Shown one piece after another: positions 26,648 through 34,882 of a DNA stretch of 64,000 bases. The notes beneath the pieces were generated by a model. The model worked only from the letters and a program-made list of their open reading frames with translations. It did not search any database and was not told the DNA's origin. A program made the translations under genes and the position numbers. How positions within the stretch are numbered: the stretch's first letter is position 1; each line of letters begins with the position of its first letter. This DNA comes from CAVSUZ01 sp963834715 (GTDB taxonomy: Bacteria > Pseudomonadota > Alphaproteobacteria > Acetobacterales > Acetobacteraceae): assembly GCA_963834715.1 (NCBI GenBank), contig CAWIDE010000001.1:186001-250000 (forward strand). The letters run 5' to 3'.

Positions 26648-27373
26648 ATGCCCGTGACCGCAACGCCCATTCCCATCCTGTCCGACAACTATGCCTGGCT
26701 GCTGCGCGACAGCGGCACGGGCGCCACCGCGGTGGTGGATCCGGCGGATCCCGCACCGATAATCGCGGCGATCGATCAGGCCGGAGGGCGCCTGGATTTG
26801 ATCATGCTGACCCACCACCATGGGGACCACGTGGCTGGCACCGATGCCGTGCGGGAGCAATTCGGCGCCCGCGTCGTGGGCGCCGCGCCTGACGCGCACC
26901 GGCTGCCGAGACTGGATGTCGCCGTGCGCGACGAGGACGAGGTCAAGCTGGGTGCCGCATCCGCCCGGGTAATTGACACGCCGGGGCATACCCGTGGCCA
27001 GATCAACTACTTTTTCCCGGACGGCGCGGTGCTGCTCTCCGGCGACACGCTGTTTAGCCTGGGCTGTGGCCGGCTGATCGAAGGCACGGCCGAGGAGATG
27101 TTCACGAGCCTACGCAAGCTTGCAACTCTGCCCGGGGAGACACTCGTATGCTGCGGCCATGAATACACCGAGAACAACGCCCGGTTCGCGCTCACCGCCG
27201 AGCCGGACAATGCGGCGTTGAAGGCCCGGGCCGAGGAGGTGCGGCGGTTGCGCGCGGCCGGACAGCCGACCGTGCCCTCTGTGATGGCGGACGAGCGAGC
27301 GGCCAATCCGTTCCTGCGGGCACGGGACGTGGCGATCTTTGCCGATCTGAGGGCGCGCAAGGACCGGTTTTGA
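26648..27373 (+). CDS. gloB: Hydroxyacylglutathione hydrolase (glyoxalase II)
   Basis: 241 residues. Metallo-beta-lactamase motif IMLTHHHGDHVAGTDAV (THxHxDH), VIDTPGHTRGQINYFF, LLSGDTLFSLGCGRLIEGTA and CCGHEYTENNARFALT, all glyoxalase II signatures. It hydrolyses S-lactoylglutathione in methylglyoxal detoxification. The last core protein gene before tRNA-Ser and the island. Confidence 0.96.
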   Translation: MPVTATPIPILSDNYAWLLRDSGTGATAVVDPADPAPIIAAIDQAGGRLDLIMLTHHHGDHVAGTDAVREQFGARVVGAAPDAHRLPRLDVAVRDEDEVKLGAASARVIDTPGHTRGQINYFFPDGAVLLSGDTLFSLGCGRLIEGTAEEMFTSLRKLATLPGETLVCCGHEYTENNARFALTAEPDNAALKARAEEVRRLRAAGQPTVPSVMADERAANPFLRARDVAIFADLRARKDRF

Positions 27374-27423
27374 GTATGTTTGCCGCCGAAGATGTGCAAT
27401 CCTATTATTGCGTACCGCGTAAT

Positions 27424-27512
27424 GGAGAGGTGCCGGAGCGGTCGATCGGGGCGGTCTCGAAAACCGTTGTACCCTTTTCGGGTACCGAGGGTTCGAATCC
27501 CCTCCCTCTCCG
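27424..27512 (+). tRNA. tRNA-Ser (anticodon CGA), T-arm one base too long
   Basis: Acceptor GGAGAGG (27,424-27,430) pairs with CCTCTCC (27,505-27,511); discriminator G27,512, CCA not encoded. The anticodon loop CTCGAAA gives CGA, flanked by GCGGT/ACCGT. A class II variable arm GTACCCTTTTCGGGTAC is present. The T-arm reads GAGGG-TTCGAATC-CCCTC, an 8-base loop (or four Cs where three are expected). It marks the left edge of the island whose integrase begins 237 bp downstream. Confidence 0.88.
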
Positions 27513-27665
27513 AATCCCCAACGTTCGTGGTGGTTCGTGATGGTCCGCGACCCCGGGCAAATCCAGCATATCTGCAGATTTGATAGTCCTTGGTAGCCCG
27601 CAATCGTTCGCCCATATCCGTGTCTCGACCGTGGGACGGAACGTCTGACGAAACCGCGCTGGTTA

Positions 27666-27748
27666 GGAGTTCGATTCCAAGACCAGGCAGCCTTCGGTTT
27701 GTCGGCTGATCCGCAGGACGGCGGAACTGCGGATGGAGTTCGATTCCA
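27666..27748. repeat. Two direct repeats of GGAGTTCGATTCCA before the integrase
   Basis: The 14-mer occurs at 27,666-27,679 and 27,735-27,748, the second ending right at the GTG start of the integrase gene. It resembles a tRNA T-loop (TTCGATTCC). It may be an integrase arm site, a decayed attachment remnant, or part of the integrase promoter. The 236 bp from 27,513 to 27,748 hold no gene I can support. Confidence 0.5.
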
Positions 27749-28816
27749 GTGGCAAAGGGCGTCAATCGGCTGACCGCGAAATTCGTCGAAAAGGTCAGCA
27801 GGCCCGGGCTGTATCACGACGGCCGCGGGCTTTACCTCCACGTTGGCGACAATTTCCGTCCGGGTGATGCCGGCGGGAAATCATGGCTCGGCCGTTTCCA
27901 GCTTGACGGCAAGACGCATTGGCCGGGGCTTGGATCCTACCCGGAGACCGGCCTTGGGCGCGCTCGTGAAAGATGGGACGAAGACTACCGCAAGCCCCTC
28001 AAGGCCGAGGGGATCAATCCATTGGAGGCCAAGCGGACCGCACGTGCGGCCAGGAAAGCCGCGGCAGCTTTGGCCGTGGGTGCCGGCATGACCTTTCGAG
28101 TATGCGCTGAAAAGTTCATCCGGGCCCACGAAGCTTCGTGGCGCAACCCGGTACACCGCAGGCAATGGGTTCAGACCCTCGAAGACTATGTGTACCCGCT
28201 GATTGGTGATCTGCCGGTGGCCGCGGTTGGAACCGGCCATGCGACACAAATCCTGGAGCCACTCTGGACTACGAAAACGGAGACCGCTTCCCGGGTACGC
28301 GGCCGGATCGAGAACATCCTCGACTTTGCGACCGTCCATGGCTGGCGCTCCGGGCCGAACCCCGCCCGATGGCGAGGTCACCTTCAAAACGTTCTCCCCA
28401 GGCCCGGCAAGGTAGCAAAAGCCGGGCATCATGCCGCGCTGCCCTGGCAGGAGATCGGTCTCTTCATGGTCGAGTTGGCGAAGTACGAAGGCATGGGCGT
28501 CTTGGCGCTCAGATTCGCCATCTTGACCGTGGCTCGTACGGGTGAGGTGATCGGCGCACCGTGGTCGGAAATCGACCTCCGGGAGCGCGTCTGGACCATC
28601 CCCGCGGTCCGCATGAAGGGCGCAAAGGACCACCGCGTGCCGCTTTCCGATGCAGCGCTGGAGGTGCTTGGCGAGGCGGCGAAGTTCGGCACCGCTGAAC
28701 ATATCTTCCCGGGCCAGCGTCCTGGTCGGCCGCTTTCGAACATGGCCATGCTCGCCGTGCTGAAACGCATGGGCCGAGGCGATCTCACCACCCACGGGTT
28801 CCGTAGTTGCTTTAGG

Positions 28817-30748
28817 CCGAACTTCCTTCTTTCGGAGAGTGTGAAGTGGCAGGAACAGTAGGGACAGAAGCACGAGACTGGTCCCAAACGTAGCCATGTA
28901 ATCCGGAAATTTGGACTTGTACTCGCGGCGGTGTTGTGCCAATGCGTTGCCATGTATATCGAAGCTGTTCCGAATCGGAACTCGCCTCCCGCCATTCTGC
29001 TGCGCGAGAGTTACCGCCAGGATGGCAAGGTCCGTAAGCGCACGATCTGCAACCTCTCCGATTGGCCCGCCGAGCACGTTGAAGGCCTGCGCGGTGTTCT
29101 CAAAGGCGGCGTTGTCATTCCGGCCGAGCGGGATGCGTTCACCATCACCCGCAGTCTGCCGCACGGGCACGTTGCAGCAGCGCTCGGGACTGCCCGCAAG
29201 ATAGGGCTTGATCGGATGCTCGGCGATCGCGAGCGATACCGTGATCTTGCCCTCGCGCTGATGATCGGGCGCATTATCGAGCCGGCATCCAAGCTCGCCA
29301 CCGCTCGTGCACTTTCCTCCGCCACGGCTGCATCGAGCCTTGGCGAAATGCTTGGCCTCGGTGAGGTCGACGAGGACGAACTCTATGCCGCACTGGACTG
29401 GCTGCTGGAACGCCAGCCTGCCATCGAGACAGCCTTAGCCAAGCGCCATCTCAGCGATGGCACACTGGTGTTATATGATGTCTCGTCAAGCTACATGGAA
29501 GGCCGCTGCTGCCCGCTCGCCCAGCGTGGCTACAGCCGCGACGGCAAGAAGGGCACGCTGCAAATCATATACGGCCTACTCTGCGCTCCCGATGGCTGTC
29601 CGATCGCCATCGAGGTGTTTGAGGGCGATACCGCCGATCCGATTACGCTTGCCAATCAGATCGAAAAGCTGAAGCGGCGGTTCCATCTCGACCACGTGGT
29701 CATGGTCGGTGACCGTGGCATGATCACCCAAGCACGCATCACCAATGACGTTAAATCGGCAGGCTTCGACTGGATCACGGCACTGCGCGCGCCGGCAATC
29801 AAGGCGTTGATGGAAACCGGCGCTTTGCAACTCTCGCTGTTCGATCAGCGCGACTTGGCCAGTATCACGGCGCCCGAATTTCCGGGTGAGCGCCTGATCG
29901 TTTGCCGTAATCCCGATCTCGCCGTCGAGCGCGCCCGCAAGCGGGAGGATCTGCTGGCCGCCACCGAACGTGACCTCTCCCGTATCCAGATCGCGGTCGC
30001 TCGCAAGCGCAATCCCCTCCGGGGCGCTGCGCGGATCGCACTCGCGGTTGGCGCGGTGATCAACAAGCACAAGGTAGGCAAGCATTTTGTCATCGAGATC
30101 ACCGATACCGTCTTCAGCTTCGCCCGCAAGACCGCCGAGATCGTCGCTGAAGCAGCAACCGATGGCGTCTATGTCGTGCGCACCAGCCTGCCGGAAAGCG
30201 CGCTCGATGACACCACGACCGTGCGAAGCTACAAGTCGCTTGCGCTTGTGGAGCGGGCCTTTCGCTGCATCAAAACCGTCGATCTGCAGATCAGGCCTGT
30301 CCATCATTGGCTGGCAGACCGCGTGCGGGCCCACGTCTTCCTGTGCATGTTAGCCTACTACCTCGAATGGCATATGCGGACCTGCCTGGCGCCAATGCTG
30401 TTCGATGACGCCGATAGGGAAGCGGCCGAAGCCTTGCGAGACAGCGTAGTGTCGGAAGCGCAACGTTCCCCGGCTGCCATCGCCAAGCAGACCACAGGGC
30501 TCACCACGGACGGCCTGCCGGTGCATAGCTTCCGTTCATTGCTCGGCGATCTGGCAACCGTAGTGCGCAACACCATCACCACCGCGATCACACCGGACTA
30601 TCGCCTTACCGTCGTCACAAGGCCAACACCGCTGCAGCAGAAGGCATTCAATCTCCTCGGCGTCAACTGTAGCCAGTAATCCACAGGTCGCGAGACAGAA
30701 TGTATAGATGCTTCAGTAACTTGCGTGTCTCGAGGCTAGGAAGTTCGG
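28817..30748 (+). mobile_element. IS1634-like insertion sequence, copy 1
   Basis: 1,932 bp. Terminal inverted repeats begin CCGAACTTCCT at both ends (11 bp identical). It is flanked by 6-bp direct repeats TTTAGG (28,811-28,816 and 30,749-30,754). One transposase gene. It interrupts the integrase gene. Copy 2 (39,513-41,444) has the same length and near-identical sequence. Confidence 0.95.
28952..30679 (+). CDS. IS1634-family transposase (copy 1)
   Basis: 575 residues from ATG 28,952 (an upstream in-frame ATG at 28,931 is possible). DDE-type RNase-H-fold transposase: LVLYDVSSSYMEGRCCPLA (first Asp), LDHVVMVGDRGMITQARI (second Asp) and YKSLALVERAFRCIKTVDLQ (Glu). The N-terminus MYIEAVPNRNSPPAILLRES is typical of the IS1634 family. 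Start chosen by that N-terminus. Intact, so probably active. Confidence 0.93.
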   Translation: MYIEAVPNRNSPPAILLRESYRQDGKVRKRTICNLSDWPAEHVEGLRGVLKGGVVIPAERDAFTITRSLPHGHVAAALGTARKIGLDRMLGDRERYRDLALALMIGRIIEPASKLATARALSSATAASSLGEMLGLGEVDEDELYAALDWLLERQPAIETALAKRHLSDGTLVLYDVSSSYMEGRCCPLAQRGYSRDGKKGTLQIIYGLLCAPDGCPIAIEVFEGDTADPITLANQIEKLKRRFHLDHVVMVGDRGMITQARITNDVKSAGFDWITALRAPAIKALMETGALQLSLFDQRDLASITAPEFPGERLIVCRNPDLAVERARKREDLLAATERDLSRIQIAVARKRNPLRGAARIALAVGAVINKHKVGKHFVIEITDTVFSFARKTAEIVAEAATDGVYVVRTSLPESALDDTTTVRSYKSLALVERAFRCIKTVDLQIRPVHHWLADRVRAHVFLCMLAYYLEWHMRTCLAPMLFDDADREAAEALRDSVVSEAQRSPAAIAKQTTGLTTDGLPVHSFRSLLGDLATVVRNTITTAITPDYRLTVVTRPTPLQQKAFNLLGVNCSQ

Positions 30749-30964
30749 TTTAGGACGTGGTGTGGCGAGACCGGCAGGCCTGAGGATCTCGCCGAAGCCG
30801 CACTGGCCCATACCCAGGGCAAGCTGCACGACGCTTACATGCGTGGCGACAAGTTGGAGCGGCGCCGGGTGCTCATGCAGCAATGGGGCGAGTGGTGCAA
30901 CACGCTGCCGCCTGAGGGTGACAAGATCAGGATCTTGACCCGGGCAGCCGGCTAGCAGTGCGTC

Positions 30965-31570
30965 ATGGCTGAGCTCATGCGTTTCCAGGCCCGTTGGGTT
31001 ATCAAGGCATATCGCCTCGACCCGGGGAGGTGGTACTTCCACCCTCCGGAAGTGGAAGCCGAATATCTGGACCCGGTGGAAAAGGACCCTCAAGGCAACG
31101 TCACAAAGGCGCTGCATCTAATATTCCCGGAGGAGTTACGCAGAATGCGTTCTTCCAAGGAAATTCTCGGCCTCAGTTGTTGGGTCATCGCCAACCTGAT
31201 GGCGGCCGTGGATCTGTCTCGGTATGCCGCACAGGCTATCGAAGCAAGCGATGCAGAAGGTCGGTTTTTTGCGGCCGGGGCGGCAATGCAGCGCTGGTAT
31301 TGGGAGAAGTTTCAAGGGAGGGTGCCGCTAGAATTTGTCGGATATGCAAAGGAGATGGAAGCTTGGCACGAAGAGCACGTGCGACGGCGGACAAAGCTAC
31401 CTGACGCCATCAAGCGTACGAGAAGCACCCCTACCGCGCCAGAACTGATAGCGATCCGGGACTTTCGCGATCGCTTACGGGAGGGCAGAATTCGAACCAC
31501 CACGCGAGGCCATTCGTCTGCTCGTGGAAGTGGCCTTGGGCAGGCCTATCAGCGCGGCCATGGTTTATGA
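30965..31570 (+). CDS. Hypothetical island protein
   Basis: 201 residues from ATG 30,965, 9 bp after the reconstructed integrase stop. Not recognised. It has an amphipathic N-terminal part (RWVIKAYRLDPGRWYFHPPE), a hydrophobic segment (EILGLSCWVIANLMAAVDLS) and a charged Arg-rich C-terminus. No clear ribosome site. Probably an island accessory gene; the last 40 residues may be non-natural read-through. Confidence 0.5.
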   Translation: MAELMRFQARWVIKAYRLDPGRWYFHPPEVEAEYLDPVEKDPQGNVTKALHLIFPEELRRMRSSKEILGLSCWVIANLMAAVDLSRYAAQAIEASDAEGRFFAAGAAMQRWYWEKFQGRVPLEFVGYAKEMEAWHEEHVRRRTKLPDAIKRTRSTPTAPELIAIRDFRDRLREGRIRTTTRGHSSARGSGLGQAYQRGHGL

Positions 31571-31610
31571 CGCGTTGAGTGAAGGCACATGAACCATGGT
31601 TAACCTTGAC

Positions 31611-31648
31611 CGGAAGTTCGCGTAACCGGTTAGGGGTCTGAACTTCCG
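31611..31648. promoter_or_regulatory. Nested inverted repeat upstream of the replication module
   Basis: CGGAAGTTC (31,611-31,619) and GAACTTCCG (31,640-31,648) are perfect 9-bp arms, and a palindrome TAACCGGTTA (31,623-31,632) lies between them. This is operator-like and lies about 100 bp before the AlpA-like gene. The outer arm resembles the IS end (GGAAGTTCGG) but no transposase flanks it. The gap 31,571-31,746 holds nothing else I can support. Confidence 0.45.
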
Positions 31649-31746
31649 CCGATTTTGGGCGAAGTATAATCATCTGAAACCTTCTATTCTTCAGCGGCCC
31701 CGCCCAACTATCCGCGCGAACGTAAAATCGCACGGAATTCGCTGAA

Positions 31747-31965
31747 ATGCCCAAGCACCGCGGCAGGCATCGCCTGGTGGTCTACCAGTCTTTGGAGAAA
31801 ATGGCTGGTCGCCCTGAACATCCGGAGGCAGCTGCCCTCCCAGATTCGAGGAAACCGTTGTTGGTCACTGCGTCGCAAGCGCGGCAGCTTATTGGTGTCG
31901 GCAACACCCTTTTTTGGGAGTTGGTCAAGGCCGGCAAGATCGAGATGGTCGATATCGGCAGCTAA
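31747..31965 (+). CDS. AlpA/excisionase-like small helix-turn-helix protein
   Basis: 72 residues. PLLVTASQARQLIGVGNTLF followed by WELVKAGKIEMVDIGS fits the MerR-like helix-turn-helix of AlpA/Xis proteins (residues about 37-72). It stops directly after DIGS, where relatives usually continue with an Arg-rich wing, so the end may be lost. AlpA-type proteins control integrase expression and excision; role inferred from family and place. Confidence 0.65.
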   Translation: MPKHRGRHRLVVYQSLEKMAGRPEHPEAAALPDSRKPLLVTASQARQLIGVGNTLFWELVKAGKIEMVDIGS

Positions 31966-31979
31966 TTCTGGAAGCCGAC

Positions 31980-32279
31980 ATGACCGAACCCTCCCCAAGC
32001 TTCCCCGACGAAGCGCCATGGTTCTGGCGCGTAACCAGGTGCCGCTGGAAAGGCTACCGCACGAAGAAGCTTGTAGCGTACCAGCGCGCCGACTTCGATA
32101 CGCAGCAGGCAGCTGAGGCCTACGCTGCCGCTGTCAGGGAAAATCCCGGCGACGGCGAGATCGCCCCGACTGTCACTCCAGTTTATCGCCCGAACCGTGA
32201 GGAGCGCTTTCGCGAGCGTCAGGATAACTTTGCTCGTGGCTGGCCGCTGCAAGTTCGCAAGCGCACGAGTAAATTCTGA
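31980..32279 (+). CDS. Hypothetical protein before the Toprim gene
   Basis: 99 residues from ATG 31,980. Charged, with Trp/Arg clusters (APWFWRVTRCRWKGYRTKK) and an Arg-rich C-terminus (FRERQDNFARGWPLQVRKRT). Its stop overlaps the ATG of the Toprim protein (TGATG), so the two are coupled. Possibly nucleic-acid binding by composition. Not recognised. Confidence 0.6.
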   Translation: MTEPSPSFPDEAPWFWRVTRCRWKGYRTKKLVAYQRADFDTQQAAEAYAAAVRENPGDGEIAPTVTPVYRPNREERFRERQDNFARGWPLQVRKRTSKF

Positions 32280-34882
32280 TGGACGCCGACTTCTACGCTG
32301 CACGCGGATCCGCCGACGATCCGGACACCGCGGTCACGCCCGCCAGCAAGGCGCAGGCGGAAAGTATTATACGGCGCGCCGTCCCTGCGACCGGAACGCC
32401 GGCGGAGATCTACCTGCAGTCGCGCGGCCTTCCGTGCCCCGATAGCCTTAAGTTTCTCCCCCACGCCCGGACCGGAGAAGGGGCGCTAGTCGCGCCGCTC
32501 ACGGTGGACGGCTGCGTCGTTGGCGTGCACCTGCGTTACCTGACTTCCGGCGCGACCACCAGCTTGGTCGAGCCTGACCGACAGCGCTTCGCCCTGGAGA
32601 ACGCCCCGGGCGCCGTGTTTGCGTTCCCTGCTACGGAGGCACCTTGCAAGCCGGTGCCGACAATCATTACCGAGGGTGTGGAAGACGCACTCAGCGTCCG
32701 TGCTGCAATGCCCGCCTGGTACACTGTGTTGGGCGTGCCGGGAATCGGCGGCCTGCAGAACGTGAAGGTTACAACGGACGAAGTTATCATCGTTCCGGAC
32801 GGCGATATCCCTGCCGTAGCCGCCAAAACCAGAAAGATGCTCGAGCGCGGGATCGATGCGCTGATTTTGAACGGAGCGAAGGTCTGGCTCGCAGATGTTC
32901 AGGCTGGGCGCGACACCGACGACAACCCGGTCAAGCAGGATGCAAATTCGATCTTGCGGGCCGACGGGTCGGTAGCACTGCAGACGCTGATCGAGCGGGC
33001 GCGAATAGCGGGTCTGCCGGAGCAATTGTCTGTGGAAGGTGAGGCAAAGCGGCTGGCTAAGCTGCCACTGGCTGAACGGGACTTCGAGCGAGCGGAGGTG
33101 CTAGGCCAATTCAAGCCTATGGGCCTTCGGGCCGGCACACTCGAGAAGATGATCGCTAAGGAGCTCCCGAAGACCCAGGACGCGGAAGACGAGGTTCTCA
33201 AGAAACTTCCCAAGGACGAGCCGTGGACCGATCCGGTCGATCTGGGCGAGGTACTGGATACTGCACTTGCCGAGGTGAAACGCTACATCGTCGCGGCTGA
33301 ATCTGATCTCGCCACCGGGGTGGCGTGGTCGGTGCACGCTCACGCCCTGCATAACGAGAAGATCAACATCCGGGTTAACCCTCGCCTCGCAATCTCCGCG
33401 CCAACCGAAGATAGCGGCAAGACAGCGCTGCTCGAATGTGTGTTGCTGCTCTCCCCCCGGGGTCTCGCGTCCAGTTCATTCTCCGCGGCGAGTGTGTTCC
33501 GGCTGGTCGATGCTGCAAACCCAACCCTGGGGGTTGACGATGCCCACACGATCCTGGGAGATCGCAACAACCCCATTTGCAACATCGTATGCGGAGGGCA
33601 CCGCAAACACGAGGCGAACGTTCCTCGGGTAGAAGTCGATAGTAAGGGCCGTCGCACCGTACGGGTGTTCTCATCCTGGACCGGCATCACCTCGGCAGGG
33701 ATCGGGGAGATGCCACGCGAACTGCAAAGCCGCGCCATCACCCTCCGGTTACGCCGCGCGCTCGCCGGAGAGCAGCACGAATATCTGGTTGATGGCACCA
33801 GCCCTGTGCTGGTCGAATGTCGGCGCAAGCTGGCCGCCTGGGCAGAGCAGCAGACCGAACCGCTGCCGCGACCGGCCTTACCGCCTGAGCTGATCAACAG
33901 GCAGGGTGACAACTGGCGAATTCTCTTCGGAATCGCCGAACTGGCGGGCGGACGATGGCCGGACTTGATTCGCACCGCGGCACTCACCGCCGCCAAGGCG
34001 GAACGCGAACCGACTCTGGCCGAACGGCTGTTGCTCAGCATTCGGGACGCCTTCCGGGGGCAGGCGGAGGCCGATCAGAAACGGCGGGACGGCGGCGATA
34101 TGAGCTCACCGGACACTTGGCCCGATAATGCCGACCGTCTGCAAACGACGACGTTGCTTGAGCGGATGCTCGGCGATCCCGCCGAGGAATGGACCAACGC
34201 CAACCGCGGCAAGGCGGTCACGGCCTATTGGCTGCGCACTAAGCTCCGCACCCTCCTAGACCCGCCGGGCGCTCAGCAGTGGTACACGGGGACCGGAAAC
34301 AAACGCCAGCACCACCGCGGCTACTTGCGGTTGCAATTCGAGGATGCTTGGTCCCGACACCTCCCTCCTGAGCGGGACATACCCTCTACCTCCCACCATG
34401 CATCCGGTTCATCCGGTTTATCGGGTTTATCGGGTTCAGCCGACGAGAAATCGGCAGAAAGCTGCCACCCATCTCTGACGCCCGCTGAACCGGATCAGGG
34501 CCAGCCCGCTTGGTCTGGTGCAGTAATGGATTCAGCCAAATCCGCAAAAAACCGTGGGGCTGAACCGGATGCGCCGGATGAACCAGATGAACCGGATCAG
34601 CACAGGAGGGAGAGAGGGTATCTTGGGAACGGGCAGGACGCTGCCCAGGAGGCTTCTTCGGCTGCAACCGGGGATGGAAAAACCGAGCCCACTGTCCGGC
34701 ACACCTCGAAGCTGCGGGATCGCCGTACAGGCAAGGTTATCGAGCGTGCGCCGGGTTCTCTTCCCTCTGACGGCAACGGGGAATGGATGCCGCCAGAGGC
34801 CCGTGCGCTGTGGGACAAACTCAAGGCCAGCCCCAAATCGCCGCCACCGCCAGCCGAGCCGGAGCCGGAGGGCGACGCATGA
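32279..34882 (+). CDS. Toprim / DUF3631-type replication protein (primase-helicase-like)
   Basis: 867 residues. The N-terminal region (residues about 20-190) is a DUF7146/Toprim unit: AEIYLQSRGLPCPDSLKFLP, then IITEGVEDALSVRAAM and DEVIIVPDGDIPA with the acidic Toprim residues. Residues about 370-440 hold an ATPase-like segment APTEDSGKTALLE (Walker A-like) and LGVDDAHTIL (Walker B-like). The following DUF3631 part has ELQSRAITLRLRRALAGEQ and NRQGDNWRILFGIAELAGGR. The Ser/Gly- and Asp/Pro-rich C-terminus includes two short tandem repeats. Coupled to the polymerase gene by ATGA. Likely drives island replication; no CHC2 zinc domain is visible. Confidence 0.8.
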   Translation: MDADFYAARGSADDPDTAVTPASKAQAESIIRRAVPATGTPAEIYLQSRGLPCPDSLKFLPHARTGEGALVAPLTVDGCVVGVHLRYLTSGATTSLVEPDRQRFALENAPGAVFAFPATEAPCKPVPTIITEGVEDALSVRAAMPAWYTVLGVPGIGGLQNVKVTTDEVIIVPDGDIPAVAAKTRKMLERGIDALILNGAKVWLADVQAGRDTDDNPVKQDANSILRADGSVALQTLIERARIAGLPEQLSVEGEAKRLAKLPLAERDFERAEVLGQFKPMGLRAGTLEKMIAKELPKTQDAEDEVLKKLPKDEPWTDPVDLGEVLDTALAEVKRYIVAAESDLATGVAWSVHAHALHNEKINIRVNPRLAISAPTEDSGKTALLECVLLLSPRGLASSSFSAASVFRLVDAANPTLGVDDAHTILGDRNNPICNIVCGGHRKHEANVPRVEVDSKGRRTVRVFSSWTGITSAGIGEMPRELQSRAITLRLRRALAGEQHEYLVDGTSPVLVECRRKLAAWAEQQTEPLPRPALPPELINRQGDNWRILFGIAELAGGRWPDLIRTAALTAAKAEREPTLAERLLLSIRDAFRGQAEADQKRRDGGDMSSPDTWPDNADRLQTTTLLERMLGDPAEEWTNANRGKAVTAYWLRTKLRTLLDPPGAQQWYTGTGNKRQHHRGYLRLQFEDAWSRHLPPERDIPSTSHHASGSSGLSGLSGSADEKSAESCHPSLTPAEPDQGQPAWSGAVMDSAKSAKNRGAEPDAPDEPDEPDQHRRERGYLGNGQDAAQEASSAATGDGKTEPTVRHTSKLRDRRTGKVIERAPGSLPSDGNGEWMPPEARALWDKLKASPKSPPPPAEPEPEGDA

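Larger units (their letters stand above)
27749..30955 (+). pseudogene. P4-type tyrosine integrase, split by an IS element
   Basis: Part one (27,749-28,816, GTG start) has the Arm-DNA-binding domain (LTAKFVEKVSRPGLYHDGRG), the SAM-like core and the catalytic start FAILTVARTGEVIGAPWSEI (Arg). It reaches TTHGFRSCFR. The rest of the gene lies after the IS at 30,755-30,955: TWCGETGRPEDLAEAALAHT, then AYMRGDKLERRRVLMQQW, holding the last His and Tyr region. Joining the two across a single TTTAGG copy gives an intact 422-residue integrase, normal for the family. The island probably entered tRNA-Ser by this enzyme and is now fixed unless an integrase is supplied in trans. Confidence 0.92.

Noticed and set aside
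29576..30334. 252-codon minus-strand frame in the IS copies
   Set aside because: Found in all three IS copies only because it mirrors the transposase; no motif or ribosome site.
31480..31505. Possible attachment-site copy (AATTCGAACC) resembling a T-arm
   Set aside because: Flanks do not pair as a T-stem and do not match the tRNA-Ser 3' end, so it is not evidence for attR.
34401..34600. CRISPR-like array
   Set aside because: The repeats are 9-bp tandem units without spacers and lie in a coding frame; no CRISPR array or cas gene was seen in the window.
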